DNA of 22,238 bases. It comes from an uncultured Christensenella sp. (GTDB lineage: Bacteria > Bacillota > Clostridia > Christensenellales > Borkfalkiaceae). The notes beneath the pieces are model-generated. The model searched no databases. It was not told the DNA's origin and worked only from the letters and a program-made list of their open reading frames with translations. The DNA is taken from NCBI GenBank assembly GCA_910583855.1, contig CAJTYL010000015.1:9036-31273 (forward strand). Direction: 5' to 3'. This document shows, piece by piece, positions 7,003 through 14,346 of the stretch. Made by a program: the position numbers and the translations under genes. How positions within the stretch are numbered: position 1 is the stretch's first letter; each line of letters begins with the position of its first letter.

Positions 7003-8217
7003 ATGAGCGGTAATAAAAAGTTCGACGTCTCTTCAAAAAAGTTAATAGGATATATAAAGTTGACCTTGGTCGTCCTTATGGGTGTAATGTGCATAGTCAT
7101 CTGTGCACAGGCGTTTACCAAGGTTTCCGCGGCAAACTTCTACGCGACTATTGCGTGCTGCGCGCTGTTGACCGCGCTTGAAGCCGTCAACGCCTTCGTT
7201 ATAAAGAACTTTGCCGCCAAAATGGTCTTTTACGGCCTCGATTCCGCGATTATTCTTGCGATATGCATTTTGACGGGCAACTCGTTTATGTCTGCTATTT
7301 ACTGCATAGTTTTAACGCAGTGCTATATCGCTATCGACCGCTTTAAGGATAAGGCTGTTATCTTCGGCGTAAGCTGCGGTGTTTTCACATTTTCGTTCCT
7401 TATCGGCTGTTTCGTCAGCAATCCCTATATAGAAGCTATTGAAATTATTACGGGAGTACTATTCGGGCTGCTTGCGATTGCGGTTGATTTCATAGTGACT
7501 ACGTTCCTTTTGAAGTTCTACAAAACCAACTTAAAGCTTTCGGCTGCGTTAAAGGAGGCGGACGAGAGCCGCGCCCGTCTTGAAGAAGTCTACGAGGAGT
7601 TGACAAGCACCAAGGTTTTTGAAGAGAGAAACCGTATTGCAAAGGATATTCACGATACTGCGGGCCACTCTATGACCACTGTAATAATGCAGACGGAGGC
7701 GGCAAAGCTTTTAATAGACGACAACCCGCAAGAGGCGAAAAATCGCATCATTTCCGCCAATATTCAGGCGAAGAACGCCTTAGAGCAAATGCGCGAAAGC
7801 GTTCACCTTCTGGCGGGGCGCGATAAAGTCCGTTCTTTAAAGGAGGAGATAGAGGAAGTCATCGCCCAGACTATCGACGGAACGGACGTTAAGGCGCGGT
7901 ACTCTCTTGACGACGTGCAGACCGACGACGAGGTTTACCGCTTTATCGTAAACAGCTTAAAGGAGCTTTTGTCAAACGGTATACGCCACGGCAAGGCAAC
8001 GGCTTTCTACGTCGAACTTAAAGAACGAGATAACGAAATATGCTTGCTCGTTTCGGACAACGGCGCAGGCGTTAAGGGTGAAATTCAGGAAGGCTTCGGG
8101 CTTCGCGGCATCCGTGAAAAGGCCGAAAAGCTCGGAGGCAAGCTCAGGCTTTCAAGCGAGGAAGGGGAAGGGTTTGAAATTGAAATAACCTTATCCCGCA
8201 AAAAGGAGATAAAATGA
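7003..8217 (+). CDS. Sensor histidine kinase, DesK/NarL (HisKA_3) type
   Basis: This 404-residue kinase autophosphorylates and passes phosphate to the response regulator encoded next. The N-terminal half holds about five to six hydrophobic helices (residues 15-180) with very short loops, so sensing is probably intramembrane. A coiled-coil linker (about 185-205) leads to the HisKA_3 dimerisation helix with ERNRIAKDIHDTAGHSM and phospho-acceptor H217. The ATPase domain has the N box (ELLSNGIRHG, N325), SDNGAGVKG and GFGLRGIREKAEKLGG. A GTG at 6979 is in frame, but AGGG at 6994-6997 places the start at ATG 7003. The last codon overlaps the regulator's ATG (ATGA), so the two are translationally coupled. 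The signal is not evident; LiaS/DesK-like envelope or membrane stress is a guess from architecture. Confidence 0.9.
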   Translation: MSGNKKFDVSSKKLIGYIKLTLVVLMGVMCIVICAQAFTKVSAANFYATIACCALLTALEAVNAFVIKNFAAKMVFYGLDSAIILAICILTGNSFMSAIYCIVLTQCYIAIDRFKDKAVIFGVSCGVFTFSFLIGCFVSNPYIEAIEIITGVLFGLLAIAVDFIVTTFLLKFYKTNLKLSAALKEADESRARLEEVYEELTSTKVFEERNRIAKDIHDTAGHSMTTVIMQTEAAKLLIDDNPQEAKNRIISANIQAKNALEQMRESVHLLAGRDKVRSLKEEIEEVIAQTIDGTDVKARYSLDDVQTDDEVYRFIVNSLKELLSNGIRHGKATAFYVELKERDNEICLLVSDNGAGVKGEIQEGFGLRGIREKAEKLGGKLRLSSEEGEGFEIEITLSRKKEIK

Positions 8218-8852
8218 TAAAGGTACTGTTAGTGGACGACCAACAAATTCTTGCGGAGGGAATAAAGTCCGTTCTCGAATCCTCGCGCGAGGTGGAGGTG
8301 GTGGGCATAGCTTCCGACGGCGTGCGCGCCGTTGAAAAGGTTACGGCGGAGAAGCCGGACGTAGTATTGATGGACATAAGAATGCCGAATATGAACGGCG
8401 TAGTCGCAACCAAGCGCATAAAAGAAATCGACGAAAACATCAAAATAATTATTCTTACGACCTTTGACGACAGCGACTATATTTTAAGCGCGATAAACAA
8501 CGGCGCAAGCGGCTATCTTTTAAAGGATATAGGAGCAACCGCCTTAATCGATGCGGTGAAAAACGCCTACGCGGGCGACACCATTCTCCCCGCTAAAATC
8601 GCAAAAAAGATAACCGACGCCGCCGCAATGATTTCGTCAGATAAGGAATACAAGCTCAAAAAAGCCTTTAACTTTTCCGAAAGGGAAGTGGAAATCGCGC
8701 TCATGCTTTCGGACGGCTTCACCAATAGGCAGATAGCTTCCGCTTTAAAGCTTTCGGACGGCACCGCAAGAAATTATATAAGCGCAATCTATTTAAAGCT
8801 CGGCGCAGACGGTCGCGCCGCCGCCGTCGAAAAATTAAGAAATTTGCAATAG
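8214..8852 (+). CDS. NarL/FixJ-family response regulator
   Basis: The 212-residue regulator has a receiver domain (residues 1-120) with acidic pair D8-D9, phospho-acceptor D54 in VLMDIRMPNMNG, T82 and K104. Its C-terminal GerE/LuxR helix-turn-helix (about 150-205) contains FSEREVEIALMLSDGFTNRQIA and a recognition helix near SDGTARNYISAIYLKLG. AAGGAGATAA sits upstream, and its ATG overlaps the kinase stop by 4 nt. The partner is the HisKA_3 kinase. It probably binds DNA as a dimer once phosphorylated. Its targets are unknown, and I see no duplicated inverted repeat upstream of the kinase that would show autoregulation. Confidence 0.92.
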   Translation: MIKVLLVDDQQILAEGIKSVLESSREVEVVGIASDGVRAVEKVTAEKPDVVLMDIRMPNMNGVVATKRIKEIDENIKIIILTTFDDSDYILSAINNGASGYLLKDIGATALIDAVKNAYAGDTILPAKIAKKITDAAAMISSDKEYKLKKAFNFSEREVEIALMLSDGFTNRQIASALKLSDGTARNYISAIYLKLGADGRAAAVEKLRNLQ

Positions 8853-8873
8853 ACCCGCGGATATGCTTGAAAT

Positions 8874-8904
8874 AACCGCCGTTTGGCTTAGCCAAACGGC
8901 GGTT
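8874..8904. terminator. Bidirectional terminator hairpin
   Basis: A perfect 14-bp stem (8874-8887 with 8891-8904) closed by a 3-nt loop lies between the convergent response regulator and phosphatase genes. The T tract is short on both sides (TTTAAT on plus, TTATTT on minus), so efficiency may be moderate. Confidence 0.75.
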
Positions 8905-8923
8905 TAATCATCTGAATTAAAAC

Positions 8924-9994
8924 TTACAGGTCGAACGCGATAGCGGCAATATCGTCGTTCAGATTTTTAGTAAAGCTTCTCAAATTGTTTTCGAGGTTTT
9001 TTATAAAATCGTCCGCCGTGCGGGAATAGGATAAAGTCTTAATCACCTTGTCCACGCCGAACATCTCGCCGCGCTCGTTCTTGCACTCCGTCGCGCCGTC
9101 GGTCAAAAGCACCAATATATCTCCCTTTTTATAGGGTATGCAGTCGTCGAAGTAAGAGGGATTATCGAACCAGTTCGATACGGGCGGAGAGTTCAGCATA
9201 ATCCGCGTAATCCCGCTGCCCGTTTTCAAAAGCAGCGGCACGTTGTGCCCAGCCATAGAGTAAGTTATGCTGTCCCCGTCTATGCGCACGGCGGCAACCG
9301 TCACGTAATTTCGCTCGTCCAAATTCAGCTCCCTGAACTTTGCGCAAAGAGAAGAAATCGACTGCGCCGGCGACGGACTTTTCTTGTCGTACGCCGCCTT
9401 TACGAAAGCCGAAAGCATACCCGCCGCAACGCCCTTGCCCGAAACGTCGGCAATCATTCCGCAAGCGGAGTCGCCAACGGTATAAACGTCGGGCAGGTCG
9501 CCGCCTATTTCCCTGCAGGGTAGATAGGTGTAAGAGTATTTCTTTCCTCCCGCCCATTTGCCCGCAGGCAACAGCCGCTGCTGGATATTTTTCGCTGTCT
9601 GCAATTCCCGCGCAATCTCAAGCTCGAACGCGTCGTCAACGGTCGCCATGCACAGCCCGCCGCCAAGCGGCGTAACGGTAACGGTGTAGGAAACTTCGTG
9701 TACGTTTTCACCGCTTTTAACGCGTTGGGAAACACGCCTTACGACCTCTTTATTGGATAAAAAAGCGTCCTCGAAAGTTTCTGCAAGTCCGCAGCCACGG
9801 CACGCGCCTTCTTCGCCGCAACGTTTGCAGTCCCCTGCGCAGGCGGTAACCGAGCCGAGCGTTCCGCGCAAACTCCCGTTCGGGAAAAGCGTCCTAAATG
9901 CGCGGTTATAAAACGCCGATTTTAAGTTTTGGTCGGCAACGACAACGGCAGATTTCACGTTGTCGAGTATTCGCCTTAAATATTTTTCGGTCAT
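8924..9994 (-). CDS. PAS-SpoIIE/RsbU PP2C phosphatase with cysteine-cluster PAS
   Basis: This 356-residue protein joins a PAS-like sensor (residues 1-125) to a SpoIIE/RsbU-type PP2C serine phosphatase (about 155-356). Such enzymes usually dephosphorylate an anti-anti-sigma factor and so release a sigma factor. Phosphatase metal motifs are REIGGDLPDVY (D167, D170), MIADVSGKGVAAGM (D184), LLTDGATEC (near 297-305) and the terminal NDDIAAIAFDL. The linker ELEIARELQTAKNIQQRLLP is typical of RsbU-like proteins. The PAS domain carries C52-x3-C56-x2-C59-x5-C65-x2-C68, resembling the cysteine-rich PAS variant in Clostridial sensors, which suggests metal or redox sensing. It starts 5 nt after the lipid kinase stop with no clear ribosome site, so coupling is likely. 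No STAS or anti-sigma partner is in the window. Confidence 0.88.
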   Translation of the reverse strand: MTEKYLRRILDNVKSAVVVADQNLKSAFYNRAFRTLFPNGSLRGTLGSVTACAGDCKRCGEEGACRGCGLAETFEDAFLSNKEVVRRVSQRVKSGENVHEVSYTVTVTPLGGGLCMATVDDAFELEIARELQTAKNIQQRLLPAGKWAGGKKYSYTYLPCREIGGDLPDVYTVGDSACGMIADVSGKGVAAGMLSAFVKAAYDKKSPSPAQSISSLCAKFRELNLDERNYVTVAAVRIDGDSITYSMAGHNVPLLLKTGSGITRIMLNSPPVSNWFDNPSYFDDCIPYKKGDILVLLTDGATECKNERGEMFGVDKVIKTLSYSRTADDFIKNLENNLRSFTKNLNDDIAAIAFDL

Positions 9995-9999
9995 ATTTT

Positions 10000-10875
10000 T
10001 TAGGGTAAATAAAATTTAAGCCTGTTTTCGACTATGTGCGCGTCGAGCGGCATGTTGTCGTAAAGTTCGCCCTCCGCTTGAAGCGTATAATTCTCATCCT
10101 CGTGAATAAAGGTTGCCGCTTTCGTCTTTACAAAGGTGACTTTTTTAATCCTGTCAACCTTTCCCGACAAGAGCTTAAAGAACGCGCTTATCATTTTGGG
10201 CTTTGAAATGTAGTCCACGATAACCAAATCGAGGTATCCGTCGTCTATTTCCGCATGCGGAAACATAGTTATCCCGCCGCCGAATTGTTTTCCGTTGCCC
10301 AGCGCGGCTATAAGCCCGAAGTGTTTTTCAACCTTTCCGTCGTATTCCAAGGTGAAATTACAGTTTTTAAAGCGCAAAAGGGAGGGTATAAGCGCGCGTA
10401 AATACTTCGTGTGCCCTCGCATATTTTTTGAATACACACGCTGCAAAATGTCCACGTCAATTCCCATTCCTACGGAATTTATCGAGCGCAATCCCGAAGA
10501 CAGTTCGATAAAATCGATATATCTCGGCGCTTTAAACGCAATTATTTCAGCGGCTCTCTTAACGTCCATAGGTATTTTTGCCGTTGCGGCAAAGTCGTTG
10601 CCCGTGCCGAAGGGGATTAGTCCCAGAGAGCATTTGTCGAAATTTTTAATACCGTTTAAAATGTCGTGCAACGTTCCGTCGCCGCCCATTGCAATAATCG
10701 TGCTCTCCGCGTCTGAAGAAGTTATCCGCTCGGCGTGCAGTTTAGCGTCGCCTTTTTTTTGGGTCAAAAGAACCTCGTATTCCTTTCCGGCAACGTTGAA
10801 AACCTTTTTAACGGTTTCAAGACGGTGCATACCCTTTCCCTTCAAATGTGTTTCATTAGCGATAATGTAGTACAA
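10000..10875 (-). CDS. Diacylglycerol/lipid kinase family protein (DagK/YegS)
   Basis: The 291-residue protein is a soluble lipid kinase of the DagK/YegS family, which phosphorylates diacylglycerol or a related lipid at the membrane surface. ATP-site motifs are GGDGTLHDILNG (residues 64-75) and PFGTGNDFA (88-96); the C-terminal half has GGGITMFPHAEIDDGYLDLVIV, typical of the family. I place the start at TTG 10873-10875 because GGAGAG lies 8 nt upstream, the product then begins MYYIIANETHLKGKG as family members do, and the longer in-frame TTG at 10917 would precede the predicted transcript start. It heads an operon with the PAS-SpoIIE phosphatase. Which lipid it uses cannot be read from sequence. 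Confidence 0.87.
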   Translation of the reverse strand: MYYIIANETHLKGKGMHRLETVKKVFNVAGKEYEVLLTQKKGDAKLHAERITSSDAESTIIAMGGDGTLHDILNGIKNFDKCSLGLIPFGTGNDFAATAKIPMDVKRAAEIIAFKAPRYIDFIELSSGLRSINSVGMGIDVDILQRVYSKNMRGHTKYLRALIPSLLRFKNCNFTLEYDGKVEKHFGLIAALGNGKQFGGGITMFPHAEIDDGYLDLVIVDYISKPKMISAFFKLLSGKVDRIKKVTFVKTKAATFIHEDENYTLQAEGELYDNMPLDAHIVENRLKFYLP

Positions 10876-10908
10876 CGTATTCTCTCCAATTTTTAACGTA
10901 CCGAATTT

Positions 10909-10937
10909 ATTATACAATATTTAAAATAGAATTGCAA
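10909..10937 (-). promoter_or_regulatory. Minus-strand promoter of the lipid kinase operon (shared -35)
   Basis: TTGCAA (10932-10937), 17 bp, TATAAT (10909-10914) on the minus strand. The predicted start near 10902 supports the TTG start at 10875. The -35 hexamer is its own reverse complement and also serves the opposite promoter. Confidence 0.8.
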
Positions 10938-10960
10938 TACTTTTAAAAAAAGGCTATAAT
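10932..10960 (+). promoter_or_regulatory. Plus-strand promoter of the CCA-adding enzyme gene (shared -35)
   Basis: TTGCAA (10932-10937), 17 bp, TATAAT (10955-10960) on the plus strand. It uses the same palindromic hexamer as the divergent promoter. The predicted start near 10967 gives a leader of about 105 nt before ATG 11074. Confidence 0.8.
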
Positions 10961-10982
10961 ATAAATAGTTCATAAATATTTT

Positions 10983-11042
10983 GCGCTTGCGTGTCATTCT
11001 GAACACAGTGAAGAATCTCATTATTATAACGGTGCAAGAGCG
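10983..11042. repeat. Fragment resembling the dispersed TCATTCTGA...GAAGAATCT intergenic repeat
   Basis: Within the leader of the CCA-adding enzyme, 10991-11019 has the form GTGTCATTCTGA then ACACAGTGAAGAATCTC. This closely resembles a short sequence I recall as recurring between genes in many bacterial genomes (TCATTCTGAGC...GAAGAATCTC). Imperfect inverted ends GCGCTTGC (10983-10990) and GCAAGAGCG (11034-11042) bound it. Only one copy is in the window, so its repetitive nature is from recollection, not shown here. Confidence 0.45.
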
Positions 11043-11073
11043 TGATTTTGTGTTGCTCCGTTATTTGGAAATT

Positions 11074-12444
11074 ATGAAAAAGACTTTGCCGCAAAATTTA
11101 ATAACGCTTGCCGAAGCCTGTCCGTATCCTCTGTACGTAGTCGGCGGCAGGGTGCGCGACTTTATCGCCGGACTCAGTGCGGACAAGCCCGATACCGATA
11201 TATGCGCCCCTGCCGACGCGGAGGACTTCGTTTTGCGCGCAAAAAGCGCTGGTTTTAAAATAGACGCCGTTTTTAAAAAGACGGGCACTGTAAAGCTGTC
11301 TTTCGGGGAGGAGGACTACGAGTTTACTTCGTTCCGCTCGGACGAATATATACGCGGAGCGCACCGTCCCGTAAACACTTTTTTTACGGACGATATAGCT
11401 CTCGACGCACGTCGCAGGGATTTCAAGTGCAACGCCGTCTATTACGATATAAAAGCGGCGAAATACGCCGACCCTCTCGGAGGCATCGGCGATATTGAAA
11501 AACGTATTTTAACCACCGTCGCGCCCTCTGAAAAAGTGTTCGGGGAGGACGGCTTGCGCCTTATGCGCCTTGCGCGGATTTCCGCCGAAACGGGGTTTAC
11601 GCCTACCGCGGAATGTCTCGAAGGCGCGCGCCGCAACGCGGAGCTTATCGAGGACGTCGCGCCCGAAAGAATATGGGCGGAGCTGGACAGAATTTTACAC
11701 GCGGATTTGCGGTACGGGCGGGAATATGCCGCAATTAACGGACTTTCCGTCTTGAGAGACGCGGGTGTTTTGCGGATAATTTTACCCGAGCTTGCGCTTG
11801 GCGACGGTATGCCGCAAAGGAGTGATATTCACCGTTACGACGTTTTGCAACATTCCTTCCGCACGGTTATGTACGCGGATAAAAGTATCCGCCTTGCCGC
11901 GCTTTTGCACGATATAGGCAAACCCTATTGCAAGATTAAAAACGGCAACTTTTACGGACACGAAACCGAGGGAGCAAGGATTGCGGAGGAGGTGTGCAAC
12001 CGCCTGAAAGTCCCTAAGAAAACCGCCGAAAAAACGGTTAAACTCACGGCGCTCCATATGTACGATTTACAGTGCAACGCAAGAGGAAGCAAGGTGCGGA
12101 AATTCATAGTTAAAAACCTGCAATTTTTCGACGGACTTATGCTTTTGAAGCAAGCCGATTTTTCCGCCTGCCGCGACGATTTATCCCCCGCGCCGTCCGT
12201 TGTAAAGATGACGGGCATATTAGAGAAAATGCGAAAAGAGGGAGCGCCGCTTTCTTTAAAACAGCTTGCTGTCCGCGGTAACGAACTGATTGAAGCAGGC
12301 TGCCCTAAGGAGCTTACGGGCAAGGCTTTGGAACGGCTTTTGTCGGACTGCGCGGCTGGGCAGGTGAAAAACGAAAAAGATAAGCTCATCTCCTACGCGC
12401 AAAAACAGCGGTTTTTCCACGGGGATAAAAAGCAATCAAAATGA
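11074..12444 (+). CDS. cca: CCA tRNA nucleotidyltransferase with HD domain
   Basis: This enzyme adds or repairs the 3'-terminal CCA of tRNAs. The class II nucleotidyltransferase head has GGRVRD (residues 24-29), the metal-binding DTD at 40-42, and the RRRDF-CNA motif (near 113-121). The RNA-binding middle region includes EDGLRLMRLARISAETGF. The C-terminal part has an HD domain (LAALLHDIGKP, then GHETEGARIAEEVCNRLK). The 456-residue length fits Clostridial HD-containing members. The frame is open back to 10981, but that part encodes the repeat-like leader, and ATG 11074 with GGAA 5 nt upstream begins MKKTLPQNLITLAE, which aligns as a normal N-terminus. Its stop lies one base before the rpsF promoter, with no terminator between, so read-through into rpsF is possible. 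Confidence 0.92.
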   Translation: MKKTLPQNLITLAEACPYPLYVVGGRVRDFIAGLSADKPDTDICAPADAEDFVLRAKSAGFKIDAVFKKTGTVKLSFGEEDYEFTSFRSDEYIRGAHRPVNTFFTDDIALDARRRDFKCNAVYYDIKAAKYADPLGGIGDIEKRILTTVAPSEKVFGEDGLRLMRLARISAETGFTPTAECLEGARRNAELIEDVAPERIWAELDRILHADLRYGREYAAINGLSVLRDAGVLRIILPELALGDGMPQRSDIHRYDVLQHSFRTVMYADKSIRLAALLHDIGKPYCKIKNGNFYGHETEGARIAEEVCNRLKVPKKTAEKTVKLTALHMYDLQCNARGSKVRKFIVKNLQFFDGLMLLKQADFSACRDDLSPAPSVVKMTGILEKMRKEGAPLSLKQLAVRGNELIEAGCPKELTGKALERLLSDCAAGQVKNEKDKLISYAQKQRFFHGDKKQSK

Positions 12445-12445
12445 G

Positions 12446-12474
12446 TTGACAAAAAAATTATATTAATGTAGTAT
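12446..12474 (+). promoter_or_regulatory. Promoter of the rpsF-ssb-rpsR operon
   Basis: TTGACA (12446-12451), 17 bp, TAGTAT (12469-12474). The -35 is perfect and the -10 matches 4 of 6. It starts one base after the cca stop codon. The predicted start is about 12481. Confidence 0.8.
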
Positions 12475-12480
12475 TAATAA

Positions 12481-12541
12481 GCACGGTCAGTGCCTTTGCC
12501 TTGCATACCGCAGGTGGTATGCCGATTAAGACCAGGAGGTG
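12481..12541 (+). promoter_or_regulatory. Probable S6:S18-binding rpsF leader RNA
   Basis: The leader folds into GCATACC (12503-12509) with GGTATGC (12516-12522) around a GCAGGT loop, with CCG and GGTGG elements. GGTC (12485-12488) can pair with GACC (12530-12533) to enclose it, and AGGAGGTG (12534-12541) follows directly. In many bacteria the S6:S18 complex binds a CCG-containing hairpin in the rpsF leader and represses its own operon; the position and motif here fit, but I could not match it to a covariance model. Confidence 0.6.
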
Positions 12542-12545
12542 AAAA

Positions 12546-12830
12546 ATGAAAACTTACGAGATGATTTACGTTCTCGACGCGTCTTTGGCTGACGAAGCTA
12601 AGGAAGCTTTAGGGAAGAAGTTCGAGGACATAGTTACGTCCAAGGGCGGCAGCGTCGTTTCGGTGGACAAGTGGGGTGTTAAAAAGCTTGCTTATCCCAT
12701 CAACTACAAGAACGACGGCGACTACACGGTAATGACTTTCGAAGCTGACGGCGCGGCGGTTAAGGAACTTGAAAGAATTTCCGACCTCTCGTCCGACGTT
12801 TTAAGAAGAATGATAACCGTAAAAGCATAA
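12546..12830 (+). CDS. rpsF: 30S ribosomal protein S6
   Basis: The 94-residue protein is S6, a component of the 30S platform that binds 16S rRNA together with S18. The N-terminal KTYEMIYVLDASL and the later VDKWGVKKLAYPINYKNDGDYTVMTFEAD are characteristic, and the length is normal. AGGAGGTG lies 4 nt before ATG. It heads the conserved rpsF-ssb-rpsR operon, downstream of a strong promoter and the structured leader, and is probably the site of autogenous control by S6:S18. Confidence 0.97.
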   Translation: MKTYEMIYVLDASLADEAKEALGKKFEDIVTSKGGSVVSVDKWGVKKLAYPINYKNDGDYTVMTFEADGAAVKELERISDLSSDVLRRMITVKA

Positions 12831-12847
12831 ACGATAGGAAGAATTTT

Positions 12848-13258
12848 ATGAATAAAGTATTTTTAATAGGGAATTTAACGCGTGATCCCGAACTTACCGA
12901 AACATCGGGCGGCACAAAAATCTGCAGATTCGGCATTGCTATCAACCGCTATAACCGCGGCGAACAGAAAACGGATTTCTATAACTGCGTTGCTTGGACG
13001 AATTTGGCTGAAACGGTCGCAAATTATGCCAAAAAGGGCACTAAGGTTGCGGTAAGCGGGTCCATCGAACTCAGGGACTATGAGGACAGCCAGGGTATAA
13101 AGCGTACGGGTATCGATATTATCGTGCGTGATTTTGAGTTGCTGTCGCCGAGAAGCAACGGTAACTCGGACGATTACGAAGGCTCCGCGCCCGCTCAAAG
13201 GGGCGGCTCTAAGCCTCAGCTTCAACCCTTCGACGACGATTCGGATATTCCCTTCTAA
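12848..13258 (+). CDS. ssb: Single-stranded DNA-binding protein
   Basis: The 136-residue SSB has an OB-fold (residues 1-105) beginning MNKVFLIGNLTRDPEL, with FYNCVAWTNLAE and GSIELRDYEDSQGIKRTG. A Gly/Ser/Gln-rich linker follows, then the acidic tip DDDSDIPF that recruits replication and repair proteins. It binds ssDNA as a tetramer. It sits between rpsF and rpsR in the usual Firmicutes order, 17 nt after rpsF, with AGGAAG upstream. Confidence 0.97.
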   Translation: MNKVFLIGNLTRDPELTETSGGTKICRFGIAINRYNRGEQKTDFYNCVAWTNLAETVANYAKKGTKVAVSGSIELRDYEDSQGIKRTGIDIIVRDFELLSPRSNGNSDDYEGSAPAQRGGSKPQLQPFDDDSDIPF

Positions 13259-13276
13259 GATTTAAGGAGATAAATT

Positions 13277-13531
13277 ATGGAAGAAAATAAAGCTATGCCT
13301 GCTAAAAAGGCGTATAAAAGATTTCCCCGCAAAAAGGTTTGCGTATTCTGTCAGGAAAAAGCTACGGTTATCGACTATAAGGACGTTGCAAAACTCAAAA
13401 AGTTCGTAACCGAAAGCGGCAAAATGTTGCCCCGCAGAATGAGCGGTACTTGCGCAAAGCACCAAAGAGAGCTTTCCAAAGCAATCAAACGCGCAAGAAT
13501 TGCGGACTTGCTTCCTTTCAAAGGAGAATAA
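13277..13531 (+). CDS. rpsR: 30S ribosomal protein S18, zinc-binding (C+) form
   Basis: The 84-residue S18 joins S6 on the 30S platform. Core motifs are DYKDVAKLKKFVTESGKMLPRR and HQRELSKAIKRARIADLLPF. It carries C22-x2-C25 (VCVFC) and C59-x2-H62 (GTCAKH), the potential zinc ligands of the C+ S18 form that is replaced by a C- paralogue under zinc limitation in some bacteria; whether a paralogue exists elsewhere is not visible. TAAGGAGAT provides the ribosome site, and a strong terminator follows. Confidence 0.96.
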   Translation: MEENKAMPAKKAYKRFPRKKVCVFCQEKATVIDYKDVAKLKKFVTESGKMLPRRMSGTCAKHQRELSKAIKRARIADLLPFKGE

Positions 13532-13545
13532 AATTGAACTGAAAA

Positions 13546-13573
13546 GGCGTTGCTTACCGCAACGCCATTTTTT
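13546..13573 (+). terminator. Terminator of the rpsF-ssb-rpsR operon
   Basis: A perfect 8-bp stem, GGCGTTGC (13546-13553) with GCAACGCC (13559-13566), loop TTACC, followed by A and six T (13568-13573). Confidence 0.92.
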
Positions 13574-13630
13574 GTTATTTCAAGCATATATGGGGGGCAA
13601 TCAAGTTTTTTATTTAAACGGAAGGTTAGT

Positions 13631-13678
13631 ATGAGGTTAATGAGAGTCACGCCGAGCAATTTAAGACGCCTTGATTAA
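13631..13678 (+). CDS. Possible 15-residue basic peptide ORF
   Basis: ATG 13631 is preceded by GGAAGG at 13620-13625 with 5-nt spacing and opens a 15-codon frame (MRLMRVTPSNLRRLD) that ends against the 3' end of yggS on the other strand. No homologue is known to me, no promoter is evident, and the rpsR terminator lies upstream. The spacing may be chance. Confidence 0.15.
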   Translation: MRLMRVTPSNLRRLD

Positions 13679-14340
13679 ACGGAACGTTTGCCGAAAATCG
13701 CCGTGCCTAGGCGTATCATATTTCCACCCTCTTCAACGCACAACTTAAAGTCACCGCTCATTCCCATTGAAAGATATTTAAAGCTTGCGCCATTCGAATT
13801 CAGTTCGTCGTATTTTTTGCGCATGGCCCGCGCCAGACTCCTCAAAAGCGTTTCGTTGCCCGTTGCGGGCAGCATAGCCATAAGCCCTTCAACGTTCAGC
13901 GCGGGTAGCGCGCTTATCGTTTTAAAAGCTTCTTCTGCCTCTTCAAGAGGGAAACCGCCCTTAGTCTCCTCGTTGCCGATATTTATCTGAATTAAAACGT
14001 TAGACGTCACTCCCGCTTTTTCGCTTTTTTTGGAAAGTTCTTCAGCTAAGCCGTATCTGTCAACCGAGTGGTAAAGGTCCACCTTTCCCAAAAGGTATTT
14101 AATTTTATTCGTCTGCAACCGTCCGATAAAGTGGCGGCGGGGTTTGCCTTCGATAAGAGCATACTTGTCACGAAATTCCTGCACGTGGTTATCGCCTATA
14201 TCGGTTATACCTCCGCGCACGGCTCTGTTTATGCTGTCAGCAGTCTGCAATTTGACCGCAGCGACGAGAGTCACTTTTTCTCCGTATGCGTTATAGGCGG
14301 GTATTTCTTCTAAAAGCTTTTTAACGTTTTCTTCAATCAT
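13675..14340 (-). CDS. yggS: YggS/PLPBP-family PLP-binding protein
   Basis: The 221-residue protein is a YggS/YlmE/PLPHP-type protein, a single-domain TIM barrel that binds pyridoxal 5'-phosphate and maintains vitamin B6 and amino-acid balance without known catalysis. The PLP lysine is K30 in LVAAVKLQ. Other family motifs are IGDNHVQEF, HFIGRLQTNK, QINIGNEETKGG, EGLMAM, LSMGMSGDF and RLGTAIFG. Length is normal. There is no ribosome binding site upstream of the ATG (14338-14340): the preceding bases are a T run and the promoter -10. It is transcribed alone, convergent with the rpsF operon. Confidence 0.94.
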   Translation of the reverse strand: MIEENVKKLLEEIPAYNAYGEKVTLVAAVKLQTADSINRAVRGGITDIGDNHVQEFRDKYALIEGKPRRHFIGRLQTNKIKYLLGKVDLYHSVDRYGLAEELSKKSEKAGVTSNVLIQINIGNEETKGGFPLEEAEEAFKTISALPALNVEGLMAMLPATGNETLLRSLARAMRKKYDELNSNGASFKYLSMGMSGDFKLCVEEGGNMIRLGTAIFGKRSV

Positions 14341-14346
14341 AAAAAA

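Noticed and set aside
9245..9735. Several overlapping open frames on both strands in the phosphatase gene
   Set aside because: They lie within the catalytic PP2C domain, whose motifs read in one frame without interruption; the alternatives are Arg-rich and lack start signals.
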